In this document: one piece after another, positions 33,961 through 41,602 of the stretch
Layout: each line of letters opens with the position of its first letter
Numbering within the stretch: position 1 is the stretch's first letter
DNA from: JAAYYY01 sp964579295
GTDB lineage: Bacteria; Chloroflexota; Anaerolineae; Promineifilales; Promineifilaceae
Assembly: GCA_964579295.1 (NCBI GenBank)
Contig: CAZOGK010000002.1
Location: 186,001-250,000 of the forward strand
DNA length: 64,000 bases
Direction: 5' to 3'
The notes under the pieces: model-generated
Databases searched by the model: none
What the model was told of the DNA's origin: nothing
Seen by the model: the letters and a program-made list of their open reading frames with translations, nothing else
Made by a program: the position numbers and the translations under genes

Positions 33961-33982
33961 TTTGGGATATATGGCATGAGCC

Positions 33983-35344
33983 TTATTTCAAAATGTAATG
34001 CGTACCTTTCTTGGAGCCAATCTTCAGCAGCAGGTTCTTTTCCACCAGGTCTACCAGATCCAGCCGCAGTGTCTCTGACGAGACATCGGGGCAAAGGCGC
34101 TGGTATTCGCGGTTGGTAATGCTGCCCTGTTCACGCACATAGCTCAGGGCGCGCGCCTGCCGCTCGTTCATATTGCGCGCCCATTCGGGCGTGGGCGCCC
34201 GCTCTTTCTGCTTGTGCAGCGTGACCGTGAAGGAGTGCGGCAGCGCCCGGAAGGTGGGCACAGGATGGCCTGCCTGCACCATTTCCTCAATCATCCGGTC
34301 GATACCCAGACCCAACTCTTCGATGTAGCCCCACTGGTAGAGGCCGTTGACGATGCGCGGGTTGCGCGAGAAATGCTCCTCAACCAGGTTGTCCAGCGTA
34401 ATGTAGCCCGGCAGGCCGCCCGGGCTGATCACTTCCATACGGTCGGTATACATACGGATCTCGGTGCGCCGCCCGCGGATGCGGTAATCGCGGTGCGCGA
34501 CGGCATTGATCAGCGCTTCGCGCACCGGGAAGCGCGGATAATCGGACAGCTCCTCGCGCTCCAGCGAGTCGACGCGCGCCCCGACGCGCATCTCCTCCCA
34601 GACGATGTTCCAGGCGCGCTCGACCATGCGCGCCAGCGGGCCGGTTAGCTCGTCACGGCGGCCATAGCCCGCGCCGCCATCCTCGCCTCGCGGCTCCGTG
34701 CTGGCGAACTTGACAAAGACAATGCCGCTCTGCGGCAGAAAGGCCTGCGGGTTTCGGCAAAAGAGCAGAATGCCGGAGACCGTCGGTTCGCCGCTGCGGG
34801 TGGTGGCGCCGATCTCAAAGAGAAGGTCGGTCAGCGAGCCGAGACGGGGCGCGCCGCGCGCCTCGCGCTTGGCCAAATATTCGTCGAGGATTTCCCGGTC
34901 AAAGTCATCTGTGGTAGCGCCGGCCACTGTCGACGACTCAAAGTCGCCGGCGCTGATGCTCGTCGCCAGCTGCTGGATCTCCGGCCCGGCCAGTGCCCGG
35001 TTTTCGGCGCCGCTGCGCACCAGTACGCGGCCGTCTTCCAGACTGTGCAGGTCGCTGCTGCGGTTGACGCGGATGCCCATCAACACACCTTGCCGCGTCG
35101 TCACGGGATTCCACTCGGCAATGACCGGCGGCTGGGTGCGTACAGCGGCGGCGCGCAGGGCGCCTTCCGCTTCCTCTTCCCAGATATCGTCAGTAGGAGA
35201 GCCTTCCTCGTTAAGGCCAAGCACGATGAGACCGCCGCTGGCATTCGCCAGGGCGACCATTGCCTCTGCCAGAGCGTCGGCGTCGGCTTCCGGCAGGAAA
35301 ACCAGCTGCTGTCCTGGCTTCTTTTCCCGAAGTGGAAGTTCCAT
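33983..35344 (-). CDS. AlbA_2/Schlafen-type regulator with RecG-like HATPase domain
   Basis: This 453-residue soluble protein is of the kind often mislabelled as a RecG helicase. The N-terminal AlbA_2 (Schlafen AAA-4) domain covers about residues 8-125 (LAEAMVALANASGGLIVLGL, VLMGIRVNRS). A middle HATPase_c_4 region (about 290-380) has LINAVAHRDYRIRG and a GGLPGYITLDNL segment. The C-terminus reads as a winged helix-turn-helix (SNREYQRLCPDVSSETLRLD). This architecture is usually a transcriptional regulator. It has an extended -10 promoter (TGCTATACT) and is followed by an inverted repeat that it or another factor could bind. Target genes are unknown. Confidence 0.85.
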   Translation of the reverse strand: MELPLREKKPGQQLVFLPEADADALAEAMVALANASGGLIVLGLNEEGSPTDDIWEEEAEGALRAAAVRTQPPVIAEWNPVTTRQGVLMGIRVNRSSDLHSLEDGRVLVRSGAENRALAGPEIQQLATSISAGDFESSTVAGATTDDFDREILDEYLAKREARGAPRLGSLTDLLFEIGATTRSGEPTVSGILLFCRNPQAFLPQSGIVFVKFASTEPRGEDGGAGYGRRDELTGPLARMVERAWNIVWEEMRVGARVDSLEREELSDYPRFPVREALINAVAHRDYRIRGRRTEIRMYTDRMEVISPGGLPGYITLDNLVEEHFSRNPRIVNGLYQWGYIEELGLGIDRMIEEMVQAGHPVPTFRALPHSFTVTLHKQKERAPTPEWARNMNERQARALSYVREQGSITNREYQRLCPDVSSETLRLDLVDLVEKNLLLKIGSKKGTHYILK

Positions 35345-35371
35345 GCGTCTACTTACCAGCCTTTAGCGGCA

Positions 35372-35380
35372 AGTATAGCA
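35372..35380 (-). promoter_or_regulatory. Extended -10 promoter of the AlbA-type regulator
   Basis: On the minus strand TGCTATACT ends 27 bases before the ATG at 35344. No good -35 box is visible, as is usual for TGn-extended promoters. Confidence 0.45.
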
Positions 35381-35460
35381 GAAAAACGAGTCTGGCGTTG
35401 CACCGCGCCGCCGGGCGGTTGGCGTGTAGCTGAGGCCGGATTGGACGAGGGAGGGTGGGT

Positions 35461-35488
35461 ACAGGCCTGGCAGGACTGCCAGGCCTGT
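35461..35488. terminator. Strong hairpin after the CBM48 gene, no T-run
   Basis: ACAGGCCTGGCA (35461-35472) and TGCCAGGCCTGT (35477-35488) form a perfect 12-base-pair stem with a 4-base loop. It begins 15 bases after the CBM48 stop on the minus strand. It looks like a terminator stem, but neither strand has a T-run behind it. Confidence 0.6.
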
Positions 35489-35502
35489 TGCGGGTGGGAG
35501 TG

Positions 35503-35808
35503 TTAGCTGGCCGAAAGGCGAGTGGTATCAACCACGCTGTTCTGGGTGCCGTGCTCATTGGGCACATAGGCGTCGGCGGCTTCGTCGTTAACCCAGCGGC
35601 TGCCGTCGATCAGGTAGCGGAATTGGACCTGCTGATCCAGCGGCAGGCGCAGCCGCGCCTGGAAGTCGCCGTTCTTACCCTTGCGCATCGGGACCGGCTT
35701 CCAGTTATTGGCCGCGGTCAGCACGGCAACCTCGCGGGCGTCTGCAGGCGCCACGCGGAACGTTACCTCGCACTCGCTCACCGTCTTAAAGAATCGTTTG
35801 TTCAACAT
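35503..35808 (-). CDS. Stand-alone CBM48 / AMPK-beta-like glycogen-binding mini-protein
   Basis: This 101-residue protein is essentially one early-set (isoamylase N-terminal, CBM48) domain. CEVTFRVAPADAREVAVLTA, NNWKPVPMRK and FQARLRLPLDQQVQFRYLID match the strand pattern, and the WVNDEAADAYVPNEHGTQNS end is typical of AMPK-beta-like modules. These domains bind alpha-glucans or act as protein-interaction modules. The ATG at 35808 follows GGAGGT at the right distance; a TTG four codons earlier is less likely. No glucan enzyme is adjacent. It lies between the RelA/SpoT homologue and the AlbA-type regulator on the same strand, with a strong hairpin after its stop. Confidence 0.82.
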   Translation of the reverse strand: MLNKRFFKTVSECEVTFRVAPADAREVAVLTAANNWKPVPMRKGKNGDFQARLRLPLDQQVQFRYLIDGSRWVNDEAADAYVPNEHGTQNSVVDTTRLSAS

Positions 35809-36019
35809 CGTAACCTCCAATTGTCATCAGCGGCTGGGCCGGCGCAGCGACAGGGCCGGCGCAGGGGCCGGGGCGCACATCAGGCGCCGATCCAGGCTCT
35901 GTTGCTGTGTTGTCGTCACCGTGAGAGGAGCTACCCGTGCCCGCTCGCTGACTGGTAATGTATTTGAAATCGGCCGCAGATTAACGAAAGGAGGTTCTCT
36001 GGTCAAGTGTTAGGCCGCT

Positions 36020-36041
36020 TTTCTGACCGTTTGGTCAGAAA
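36020..36041. terminator. Inverted repeat overlapping the rsh stop codon
   Basis: TTTCTGACC (36020-36028) and GGTCAGAAA (36033-36041) form a perfect 9-base-pair stem with a 4-base loop. The stem includes the stop codon of the RelA/SpoT gene (36035-36037). No T-run follows on the minus strand. Confidence 0.45.
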
Positions 36042-38257
36042 CGGGCCGGGGTGCGGCTGTCCAGGCCGGCTGCCGCTTTGGCGCTGTGGGGCAGGCAGGT
36101 AACGCTATAGACATTCACCAGGGCCTGAATGCGGTGCAGCACGCGCACGAGCTGTCGCGGCGACGTTACCTCTATGTCCATATAGACAATCGCTTCGCCG
36201 TTCTGGCTCTCAGCGTGGACGGCCGGCATATTGATATGCTCCCCGGCGAGCAGATCGGCGATTTCATAGAGGAGGCCGGCGCGATCGTACACTTCGACAC
36301 AGACCGTGACGAGCCGCACCTCGCACTGCTCGTCGCTGCCCCAGCTCAGCTTGAGCGTCCGCTCGGCGCGTGGGTCGAGCGGCAGCATGCGGCAACCAGT
36401 ACGGTGGACTGTGACTTGCCCTTTCTGGCGTGCGATGCCGACGAGCTCGTCGTTGGGCCGCGGCCGGCAGCGGCGGCAGAGCCGCAGCTGGCGCCGGCTG
36501 GCGTCGATGATAATGAAGCGGTCCCCTTCCTTGCTTTCCACGACGGTGCCGATGTTGCGGCGCTCCCGGCGCTCCCAGGTCTTTTCCATGATGCGTGTCG
36601 CCAGCGCCGGCGGCAGCAAGTCGGCCTTGCCCAGCGCATGGTAAAGCTGCGCCGGCGAAACATAGCCCAACCATTCGGCCACTGTTTCCGGCGTAAGGTG
36701 CTGCACGCCGAGCATGCGCAGCTCATCCTGCATCAGGCGCTGGCCCTCGCGTATGGCGGTCGCCGCCGGTAGCCGGCGAAACCAGCGCCGCACCCGCGTC
36801 TTGGCTCTGGTCGTCGTCAGAAAGCCCAGGTCCTCGTCGAGCCAGATACGCTGCGGCGAATTGCCCTTCTTGACGATTTCGACGTGGTCGCCATCCTGCA
36901 GCGGCGCGTTGAGCGGCGCCGGCATGCCATTCACCAGGGCGACACGGCATTGGGCGCCAACCTCACTATGGATCGTGTAAGCAAAGTCCAGCGGTGTGGC
37001 CCCTTTGGGCAGCTCCTTGACGTCGCCGGCCGGCGTGTAGACCATAATCTGGTCGCGGAAGACGTCCGCCATCAGCGCCTGGACGCTGGCCTGGGCGTCT
37101 TCCGGTTCGACCTCGATGCTCTCGCTGATGTTATCCACCAGCACATCCACCCTCTGCGAGATCTCGTCTGACCAGAGCGGCCTCCCGGTGTGCAGCCAGC
37201 GCGCCAGCACGCCGACTTCCGAGAGCACGTTCATCGCCACCGTGCGGAAGCGGATCTTCAGGCGCCGGCCGTTCGGGTGGACCACCGTCGTATGCAGCGA
37301 GCGGTAGAGATTATCACGAGGGTTGGCGATGTAATCGTCGAATTTGCCGGGCACGGGCCGCCACAACTGGTGAATGAGGCCCAGCGCCAGGTAACAGTCG
37401 GCTACGTCGTTGAGCACGACCACCAGGCGCGGCGTGTCGTCAAAGGTGAAATGATTGCCCTGCGAGCCATTGACACGGGCGCTGCGGTAGACGGTGTGAA
37501 TATTCTCCGGGCTTAGCTGGATATCAAGCACCTCCACGCCGGCGCTCGTCAGATGGGCGGCTATCTCCGGGCTGATCGTGGCGAAGATGCGCTGATGCTG
37601 GTGGCGCAGCTGCTCCAGCCGGCCGCGGATCGTCTCATAGGCTGCCGGATCGAGAATCTGCAGCGAGCGGGCTTCCAGCTCGTTCTTGAGATGCCACATG
37701 CCGAGCCGATTCGCCAGCGGCGCGTAGACGGCCAGCGTCTCTTCTGCCTTGCGCCGCTGCCCGTCGGCGGAGACAGCCGCAATCGTGCGCATATTGTGCA
37801 GCCGGTCGAAGAGCTTGATAATCCCCACCCGCAGATCGCCGGTCATCACGCTAAAGAGCTTGTGCAGCGTGGCGTCACGCGCCACTTCCTTGGCCATCCA
37901 CTCCGGCGCGTCACTGTCTCGCGCCAGCTCGAACTTGGTCAGGGCATTGACCAGGCGCGCCACCTCCGGGCCGAAGCGCTCCTGCACTTCGGCGACCGAC
38001 ACCACCGTATCTTCGACGATGTCGTGCAGCAGCGCCGCCGCCAGCGTGGCAGCGTCAAGCTGGAATTCGGCCAGGTAATAGGCAATGGTCAGGGGATGGG
38101 TAACGTATAGCTCGCCGGAGCGGCGACGGTCGTCGCCGTGATGCTGGCGCGCGAACTCAAAAGCCCGACGCACCAGAGAGCGCGCCTCGGGATCGAGGTA
38201 GGTATTGATAAGGTCAAACAGCTCAGCGCCATCTGGCGCAATATGGTGGGGCGCCAT
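36035..38257 (-). CDS. RelA/SpoT homologue: intact (p)ppGpp hydrolase, degraded synthetase domain
   Basis: This is a 740-residue stringent-response protein with the full long-RSH layout. The HD hydrolase domain is intact: THPLTIAYYLAE, LLHDIVEDT and the FDRLHNMRT aspartate are the metal and catalytic positions. In the synthetase domain the EIQIRT motif reads KIRFRT, replacing the catalytic Glu by Lys. The RFKD motif reads KFDD and NGYQSLHTT reads NLYRSLHTT. TGS (VYTPAGDVKELPKGATPLDF), the Cys/zinc-finger-like stretch (LCRRCRPRPND) and a C-terminal ACT domain follow. I infer a (p)ppGpp hydrolase that cannot make the alarmone, so another synthetase should exist in the genome. The downstream CBM48 gene is on the same strand. 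Confidence 0.92.
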   Translation of the reverse strand: MAPHHIAPDGAELFDLINTYLDPEARSLVRRAFEFARQHHGDDRRRSGELYVTHPLTIAYYLAEFQLDAATLAAALLHDIVEDTVVSVAEVQERFGPEVARLVNALTKFELARDSDAPEWMAKEVARDATLHKLFSVMTGDLRVGIIKLFDRLHNMRTIAAVSADGQRRKAEETLAVYAPLANRLGMWHLKNELEARSLQILDPAAYETIRGRLEQLRHQHQRIFATISPEIAAHLTSAGVEVLDIQLSPENIHTVYRSARVNGSQGNHFTFDDTPRLVVVLNDVADCYLALGLIHQLWRPVPGKFDDYIANPRDNLYRSLHTTVVHPNGRRLKIRFRTVAMNVLSEVGVLARWLHTGRPLWSDEISQRVDVLVDNISESIEVEPEDAQASVQALMADVFRDQIMVYTPAGDVKELPKGATPLDFAYTIHSEVGAQCRVALVNGMPAPLNAPLQDGDHVEIVKKGNSPQRIWLDEDLGFLTTTRAKTRVRRWFRRLPAATAIREGQRLMQDELRMLGVQHLTPETVAEWLGYVSPAQLYHALGKADLLPPALATRIMEKTWERRERRNIGTVVESKEGDRFIIIDASRRQLRLCRRCRPRPNDELVGIARQKGQVTVHRTGCRMLPLDPRAERTLKLSWGSDEQCEVRLVTVCVEVYDRAGLLYEIADLLAGEHINMPAVHAESQNGEAIVYMDIEVTSPRQLVRVLHRIQALVNVYSVTCLPHSAKAAAGLDSRTPARF

Positions 38258-38394
38258 ATAGACTCACGTGCCAGGTGCCGGTTCCAGTGTTGACGCCCGA
38301 TTCTACCGGAGCAGCGCGGGGCAAACAACAATATGAGCACCCTCTTACGGCCCCCGGACGTGCAGGCGACGCCGGGCAGAGCCGGGAGGGCGGC

Positions 38395-39159
38395 TTACTC
38401 GCCCTGCGCTGGTGAGCCGATCTCGGCCCGGTTCTTGAAGTCCATGAAGCGGTAGCCGACGCCGCGCTCGGTGAGGATATAGCGGGGATTAGAGGGATCT
38501 TCCTCAATCTTCTTGCGTAGATAGTTGATGTACAGGCGCAGGTAGTGCGTCTCGTCGCGGTATTCGTAGCCCCAGACCTTAGCCAGCAGCGTGTCGTGGG
38601 GCACCACCCAGCCGGCGTTCTGGATCAAGTGATTGAGCAGGCGATACTCGGTCGGGCGCAGGTCGATGCGCTCGCCGTCCACGATCACTTGATGGCGGTT
38701 AAAGTCCACCGAAAGACGCTCGTCAATCTGCAGGACGGTGCGCGGCGGCGGCGCCGGCCACTCGGCGCGCCGCAGCACGGCATTGACCCGGCTGTTTAGC
38801 TCGCGCGGGCTGAACGGCTTGGTAATGTAATCGTCAGCCCCCAACTCCAGCCCGTGGATACGATCTTCCTCGTCCGACTTGACCGTGAGCAAGATGACGG
38901 GGACGGTCGAGATCTCGCGCAGCATGCGCAGCGTCTCAAAGCCGTCCATCTCCGGCATCATTACGTCCATGATCACCAGATCGGGGAGATGCTGGCGCAG
39001 CTGTTCCAGCGCCTGCAGCCCGTTCTTCGCCTCGATCACCTGGTAGCCTTCCAGCTCCAGGTTCATGCGGATAAAGCGAATCATGCGCGGCTCGTCGTCG
39101 ACGACGAGGATGAGGCGCGACTTCGCCGGCTGTAAAGAGGGTGGAATCTTCTCGACCAT
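38395..39159 (-). CDS. OmpR/PhoB-type response regulator
   Basis: This 254-residue DNA-binding regulator has a receiver domain (about residues 15-130) with VVDDEPR, the phospho-acceptor Asp in VIMDVMMPEMDG (about residue 63), the Thr in VILLTVKSDEEDR and the Lys in YITKPFSPREL. The C-terminal winged helix (about 145-240) has LRPTEYRLLNHLIQN and the YLRKKIEEDPSNPRYI, GVGYRF end typical of the OmpR class. It follows a small unknown gene by 6 bases. No histidine kinase is adjacent; the one 4.5 kb downstream has lost its phospho-acceptor His. The regulator may be driven by a distant kinase or by the Ser/Thr kinase of this block. Confidence 0.94.
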   Translation of the reverse strand: MVEKIPPSLQPAKSRLILVVDDEPRMIRFIRMNLELEGYQVIEAKNGLQALEQLRQHLPDLVIMDVMMPEMDGFETLRMLREISTVPVILLTVKSDEEDRIHGLELGADDYITKPFSPRELNSRVNAVLRRAEWPAPPPRTVLQIDERLSVDFNRHQVIVDGERIDLRPTEYRLLNHLIQNAGWVVPHDTLLAKVWGYEYRDETHYLRLYINYLRKKIEEDPSNPRYILTERGVGYRFMDFKNRAEIGSPAQGE

Positions 39160-39165
39160 AGGACC

Positions 39166-39414
39166 CTATCGTTCCTCGCGTACGAAGCCAATCACTTCTT
39201 CCACTTCGGTCGTCGGCAGGATCTGCACCATCGTTATGCGGTGCCACGGCACCAGCACGGTAGCGACGTCTTCCTCCAGAAAGGGAAGATCCTTGCCATC
39301 GCGCCGGCGAGGATTGTGCAGCTTGACGCTCTGCGAATCCGGGGAGGGCACCTCGTCCATCTCGCAGAGGATCGGCTCTTCGTTAATGATGTGAACAATT
39401 GTCGTGACTGTCAT
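39166..39414 (-). CDS. Small acidic protein of unknown function, cotranscribed with the response regulator
   Basis: This 82-residue soluble protein begins MTVTTIVHIINEEPILCEMD and has a Pro/Asp-rich middle (VPSPDSQSVKLHNP). A C-terminal strand-like part reads ATVLVPWHRITMVQILP. GGAAAAA lies before the ATG. Its stop is 6 bases before the response regulator start, so the two are almost certainly coexpressed. I do not recognise the family; the pattern of alternating hydrophobic residues suggests a small beta-barrel fold. A role tied to the regulator is a guess from position. Confidence 0.6.
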   Translation of the reverse strand: MTVTTIVHIINEEPILCEMDEVPSPDSQSVKLHNPRRRDGKDLPFLEEDVATVLVPWHRITMVQILPTTEVEEVIGFVREER

Positions 39415-39555
39415 ACTTTTTCCGTGGGCGTCGTGCCCTTGCTGTGGTCACTCTCGTGACCAGGCTAGAGGCTGGCGGCTCCCTGCCTGTGGCCGCCGGC
39501 GCCGGTCAGCCAGCCAGATCCCATTTTACTCGCGCCACCGTCTGGCGCAATACGC

Positions 39556-40071
39556 CTACTCCAGGAAGATATGGACCAGCAGACGGCCAAAGCGCACCTC
39601 GTCACCACTGCGCAGCGGGTACGGTAGCTGCGGCGGCAGATGGTAGCCGTTGAGATAGGTGCCGTTAGCGCTGCCCTCATCCACCAGCTGGATGCCCTCG
39701 GGAGAGAGCCGGATGGTCGCATGCATGCGCGACACGCCGAGCGCGCTGCCGTTGTCGTCGGTCAGGTCAAGGGCGGGAAAATGGTCGTTAGCCGGATCGA
39801 GCCGGCCTACCACAATATCATGACTCAGCTCAAGCTGGAGGCGGCGGCCGCTGGAGGGAATCATTACCGTCACGATGTTGGTCGCCTGCGCGGGCGACAG
39901 CCCCTGGCCGAGAAGGGGCGGGGCCTGCGGCCCGTCCAGCGCATCGCGAAACGGTAGCGGCGGCTCCTGAGCCTGTCCGCTGTCGGCCAGCAGAAAGCGG
40001 CCGCACTCGCTGCAATAGAGGGTGCCGGGCGGTTGGGTAGCGCCGCAGTCTTCACACCTGATCATCTTCAT
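39556..40071 (-). CDS. Zinc-ribbon and FHA domain protein
   Basis: This 171-residue cytosolic protein begins with a CxxC-CxxC zinc ribbon (CEDCGATQPPGTLYCSECG, residues 6-24). After a Pro/Gln-rich linker comes an FHA domain (about residues 65-165) with GRLDPAND, the phosphothreonine-reading VSRMHATI, and DEGSANGTYLNG. FHA domains bind phosphothreonine, so it is the natural reader for the Ser/Thr kinase 3 kb upstream on the same strand. Its start overlaps the end of the J-like/VWA gene by 20 bases, implying translational coupling. Confidence in domains is high; the partner assignment is inferred from context. Confidence 0.9.
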   Translation of the reverse strand: MKMIRCEDCGATQPPGTLYCSECGRFLLADSGQAQEPPLPFRDALDGPQAPPLLGQGLSPAQATNIVTVMIPSSGRRLQLELSHDIVVGRLDPANDHFPALDLTDDNGSALGVSRMHATIRLSPEGIQLVDEGSANGTYLNGYHLPPQLPYPLRSGDEVRFGRLLVHIFLE

Positions 40072-41524
40072 TCCAGAAGATAGTGCGGGTCAACAGGGAC
40101 CGTGTTTCATACTTCAGCCGTTTGCGCCCCTCTGAGGAGAGCGAGCCGACCTGCGCCAGGCGGCGCGTTTCGGCCAGCACTTCCTGCGCCAGCCGTGGGT
40201 GGCCCGCTTCGTGCAGGCGCGTGCTGAGCCGCTCCATGCGCCGGGTTGCGGCCAGCGCGTCTCCGCTCTGCGCCTCCTCCCAGGCTTTTTCGTTCATACG
40301 GTAGAGGTTGAGCATCTGCACCGCCTGAACGACCGGCGGTGGTGGGTTGAAGGCTGGCTGGCTGGCCACGGTGCGCAGCGTGTAGTTGCGGTCGAAACGC
40401 CGGTCACGCGCCTGATGCGCCGGGATCGTCGCCCGGAAGCGCAGAGGAATCTGGAAGCTCTCGCCCACCGTCGTCGCCCGGATGCCCAGTTCCAACAGGA
40501 CAGAGAGTGGGCGCGCGCTCTCCACGGCGCCCAGGCTGAACTCGCGCTCGTCAAAGGCCAGCGGCTGGGCAAACGGCGCCAGCTTAAAAACATCCTTGCA
40601 ATACACATTGGGCGGCAGAGTCAGCTGCAGATGCACGCTCTTGGCATAGACCGTAGCGAGCTCCTGGAGCTGTTTCTGCAGGTAATCAATCAGATCGGCC
40701 GGGTCCTCAATGTAGGTGGAGTAGCCGCCCGACGGCGCTACCAGCTCGTCGAGAAAGGTATCGTTCCAGTCGGTGCCGATGCCAAAGGCGCTAAAGGCAA
40801 TGCCACGCTGGACCGCCTCGCGCGCCAGCTGCAGACATTGCTCCTCATCGCCGTAGGTATGCCCGTCGGTCAGCAGCATCAGGTGGTTGGTGTAGCGAGC
40901 GACAGGCATTTTCATCAGCTCGCGCACGCCGGCAACCAGCCCCTGAAAGATCTCCGTGCCCCCGGTCGGCTCGATATCGTTGATCGCGTGCAGCAGCTCG
41001 TGAGGCTCACGATTCACTTCGGCGGGCACGACGACGTGCGCCCGGTCGCTAAAGGCAACAATGGACAGCACGTCGCCGGGCGATAAGCGGCTCACGGCCA
41101 GTCGAGCCGCCGCCTGCACGCGCTCCAGGCGGGCGCCGCGCATCGACGTGCTATGGTCAATCACCAGGCAGAGATTGACCGGATACGAGGTCTCTTTGCG
41201 CTCCAGCGGTGTGTGCATGGTGACCAGCAAATAAAGGAGCTGCTCTTCATCGCTGCGGACAATGGCCTCGCGCGAGCCAAGCACAGAGACTGTCAGCAGT
41301 TCTGTCGTCTGGTCGCGCAGCCGCTGGTCATAGGCGCGGCGCTTGACCGGGTTAGAGAGGATTTCATACGCCTGCACGAGCTGGCGGAAGGCCACGTTGG
41401 TTGAAGGGTCGCGCGCCTCTTCCGGGAAGCGCTCTCCCAACTTGCGTGCGGCCTCTACGACCTGCTCTCTCGTCGCCTCGCGAGTGACGCCCAGAATCTC
41501 GTAGTAATCGGGGAGGTTGGTCAT
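40052..41524 (-). CDS. J-like domain fused to a VWA domain
   Basis: This 490-residue soluble protein starts with a J-like domain (residues 1-70: YYEILGVTREATREQVVEAA, AYEILSNPVKRRAYDQ). The HPD tripeptide needed to stimulate DnaK is replaced by a FPEEARDP stretch, so it is unlikely to be an active Hsp40. A VWA domain follows (about residues 115-310) with the complete MIDAS: DHSTSM, the Thr in PTGGTEI and LLTDGHTYGDE. The C-terminal 180 residues are beta-rich then helical, as in VIT/VWA-type proteins. It lies between PP2C and FHA genes and overlaps the latter. Probable role: metal-dependent protein scaffold in the phospho-signalling module. Confidence 0.85.
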   Translation of the reverse strand: MTNLPDYYEILGVTREATREQVVEAARKLGERFPEEARDPSTNVAFRQLVQAYEILSNPVKRRAYDQRLRDQTTELLTVSVLGSREAIVRSDEEQLLYLLVTMHTPLERKETSYPVNLCLVIDHSTSMRGARLERVQAAARLAVSRLSPGDVLSIVAFSDRAHVVVPAEVNREPHELLHAINDIEPTGGTEIFQGLVAGVRELMKMPVARYTNHLMLLTDGHTYGDEEQCLQLAREAVQRGIAFSAFGIGTDWNDTFLDELVAPSGGYSTYIEDPADLIDYLQKQLQELATVYAKSVHLQLTLPPNVYCKDVFKLAPFAQPLAFDEREFSLGAVESARPLSVLLELGIRATTVGESFQIPLRFRATIPAHQARDRRFDRNYTLRTVASQPAFNPPPPVVQAVQMLNLYRMNEKAWEEAQSGDALAATRRMERLSTRLHEAGHPRLAQEVLAETRRLAQVGSLSSEGRKRLKYETRSLLTRTIFWNEDDQV

Positions 41525-41602
41525 CTCTCTCCTCTCATGGCGGTGCGACTTGATAGCGCGCCACGTCCTTCCCCGGCGCTCAGCTCCGCCCTTCTATCTG
41601 GC

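Noticed and set aside
33983..35344. ATP-dependent DNA helicase RecG
   Set aside because: No helicase motifs I-VI are seen; only the RecG-like HATPase_c_4 portion and an AlbA_2 domain are present.
35455..35958. Plus-strand frame of 167 codons over the CBM48 gene
   Set aside because: Antisense to a recognisable CBM48 domain and crosses a strong hairpin; no ribosome site.
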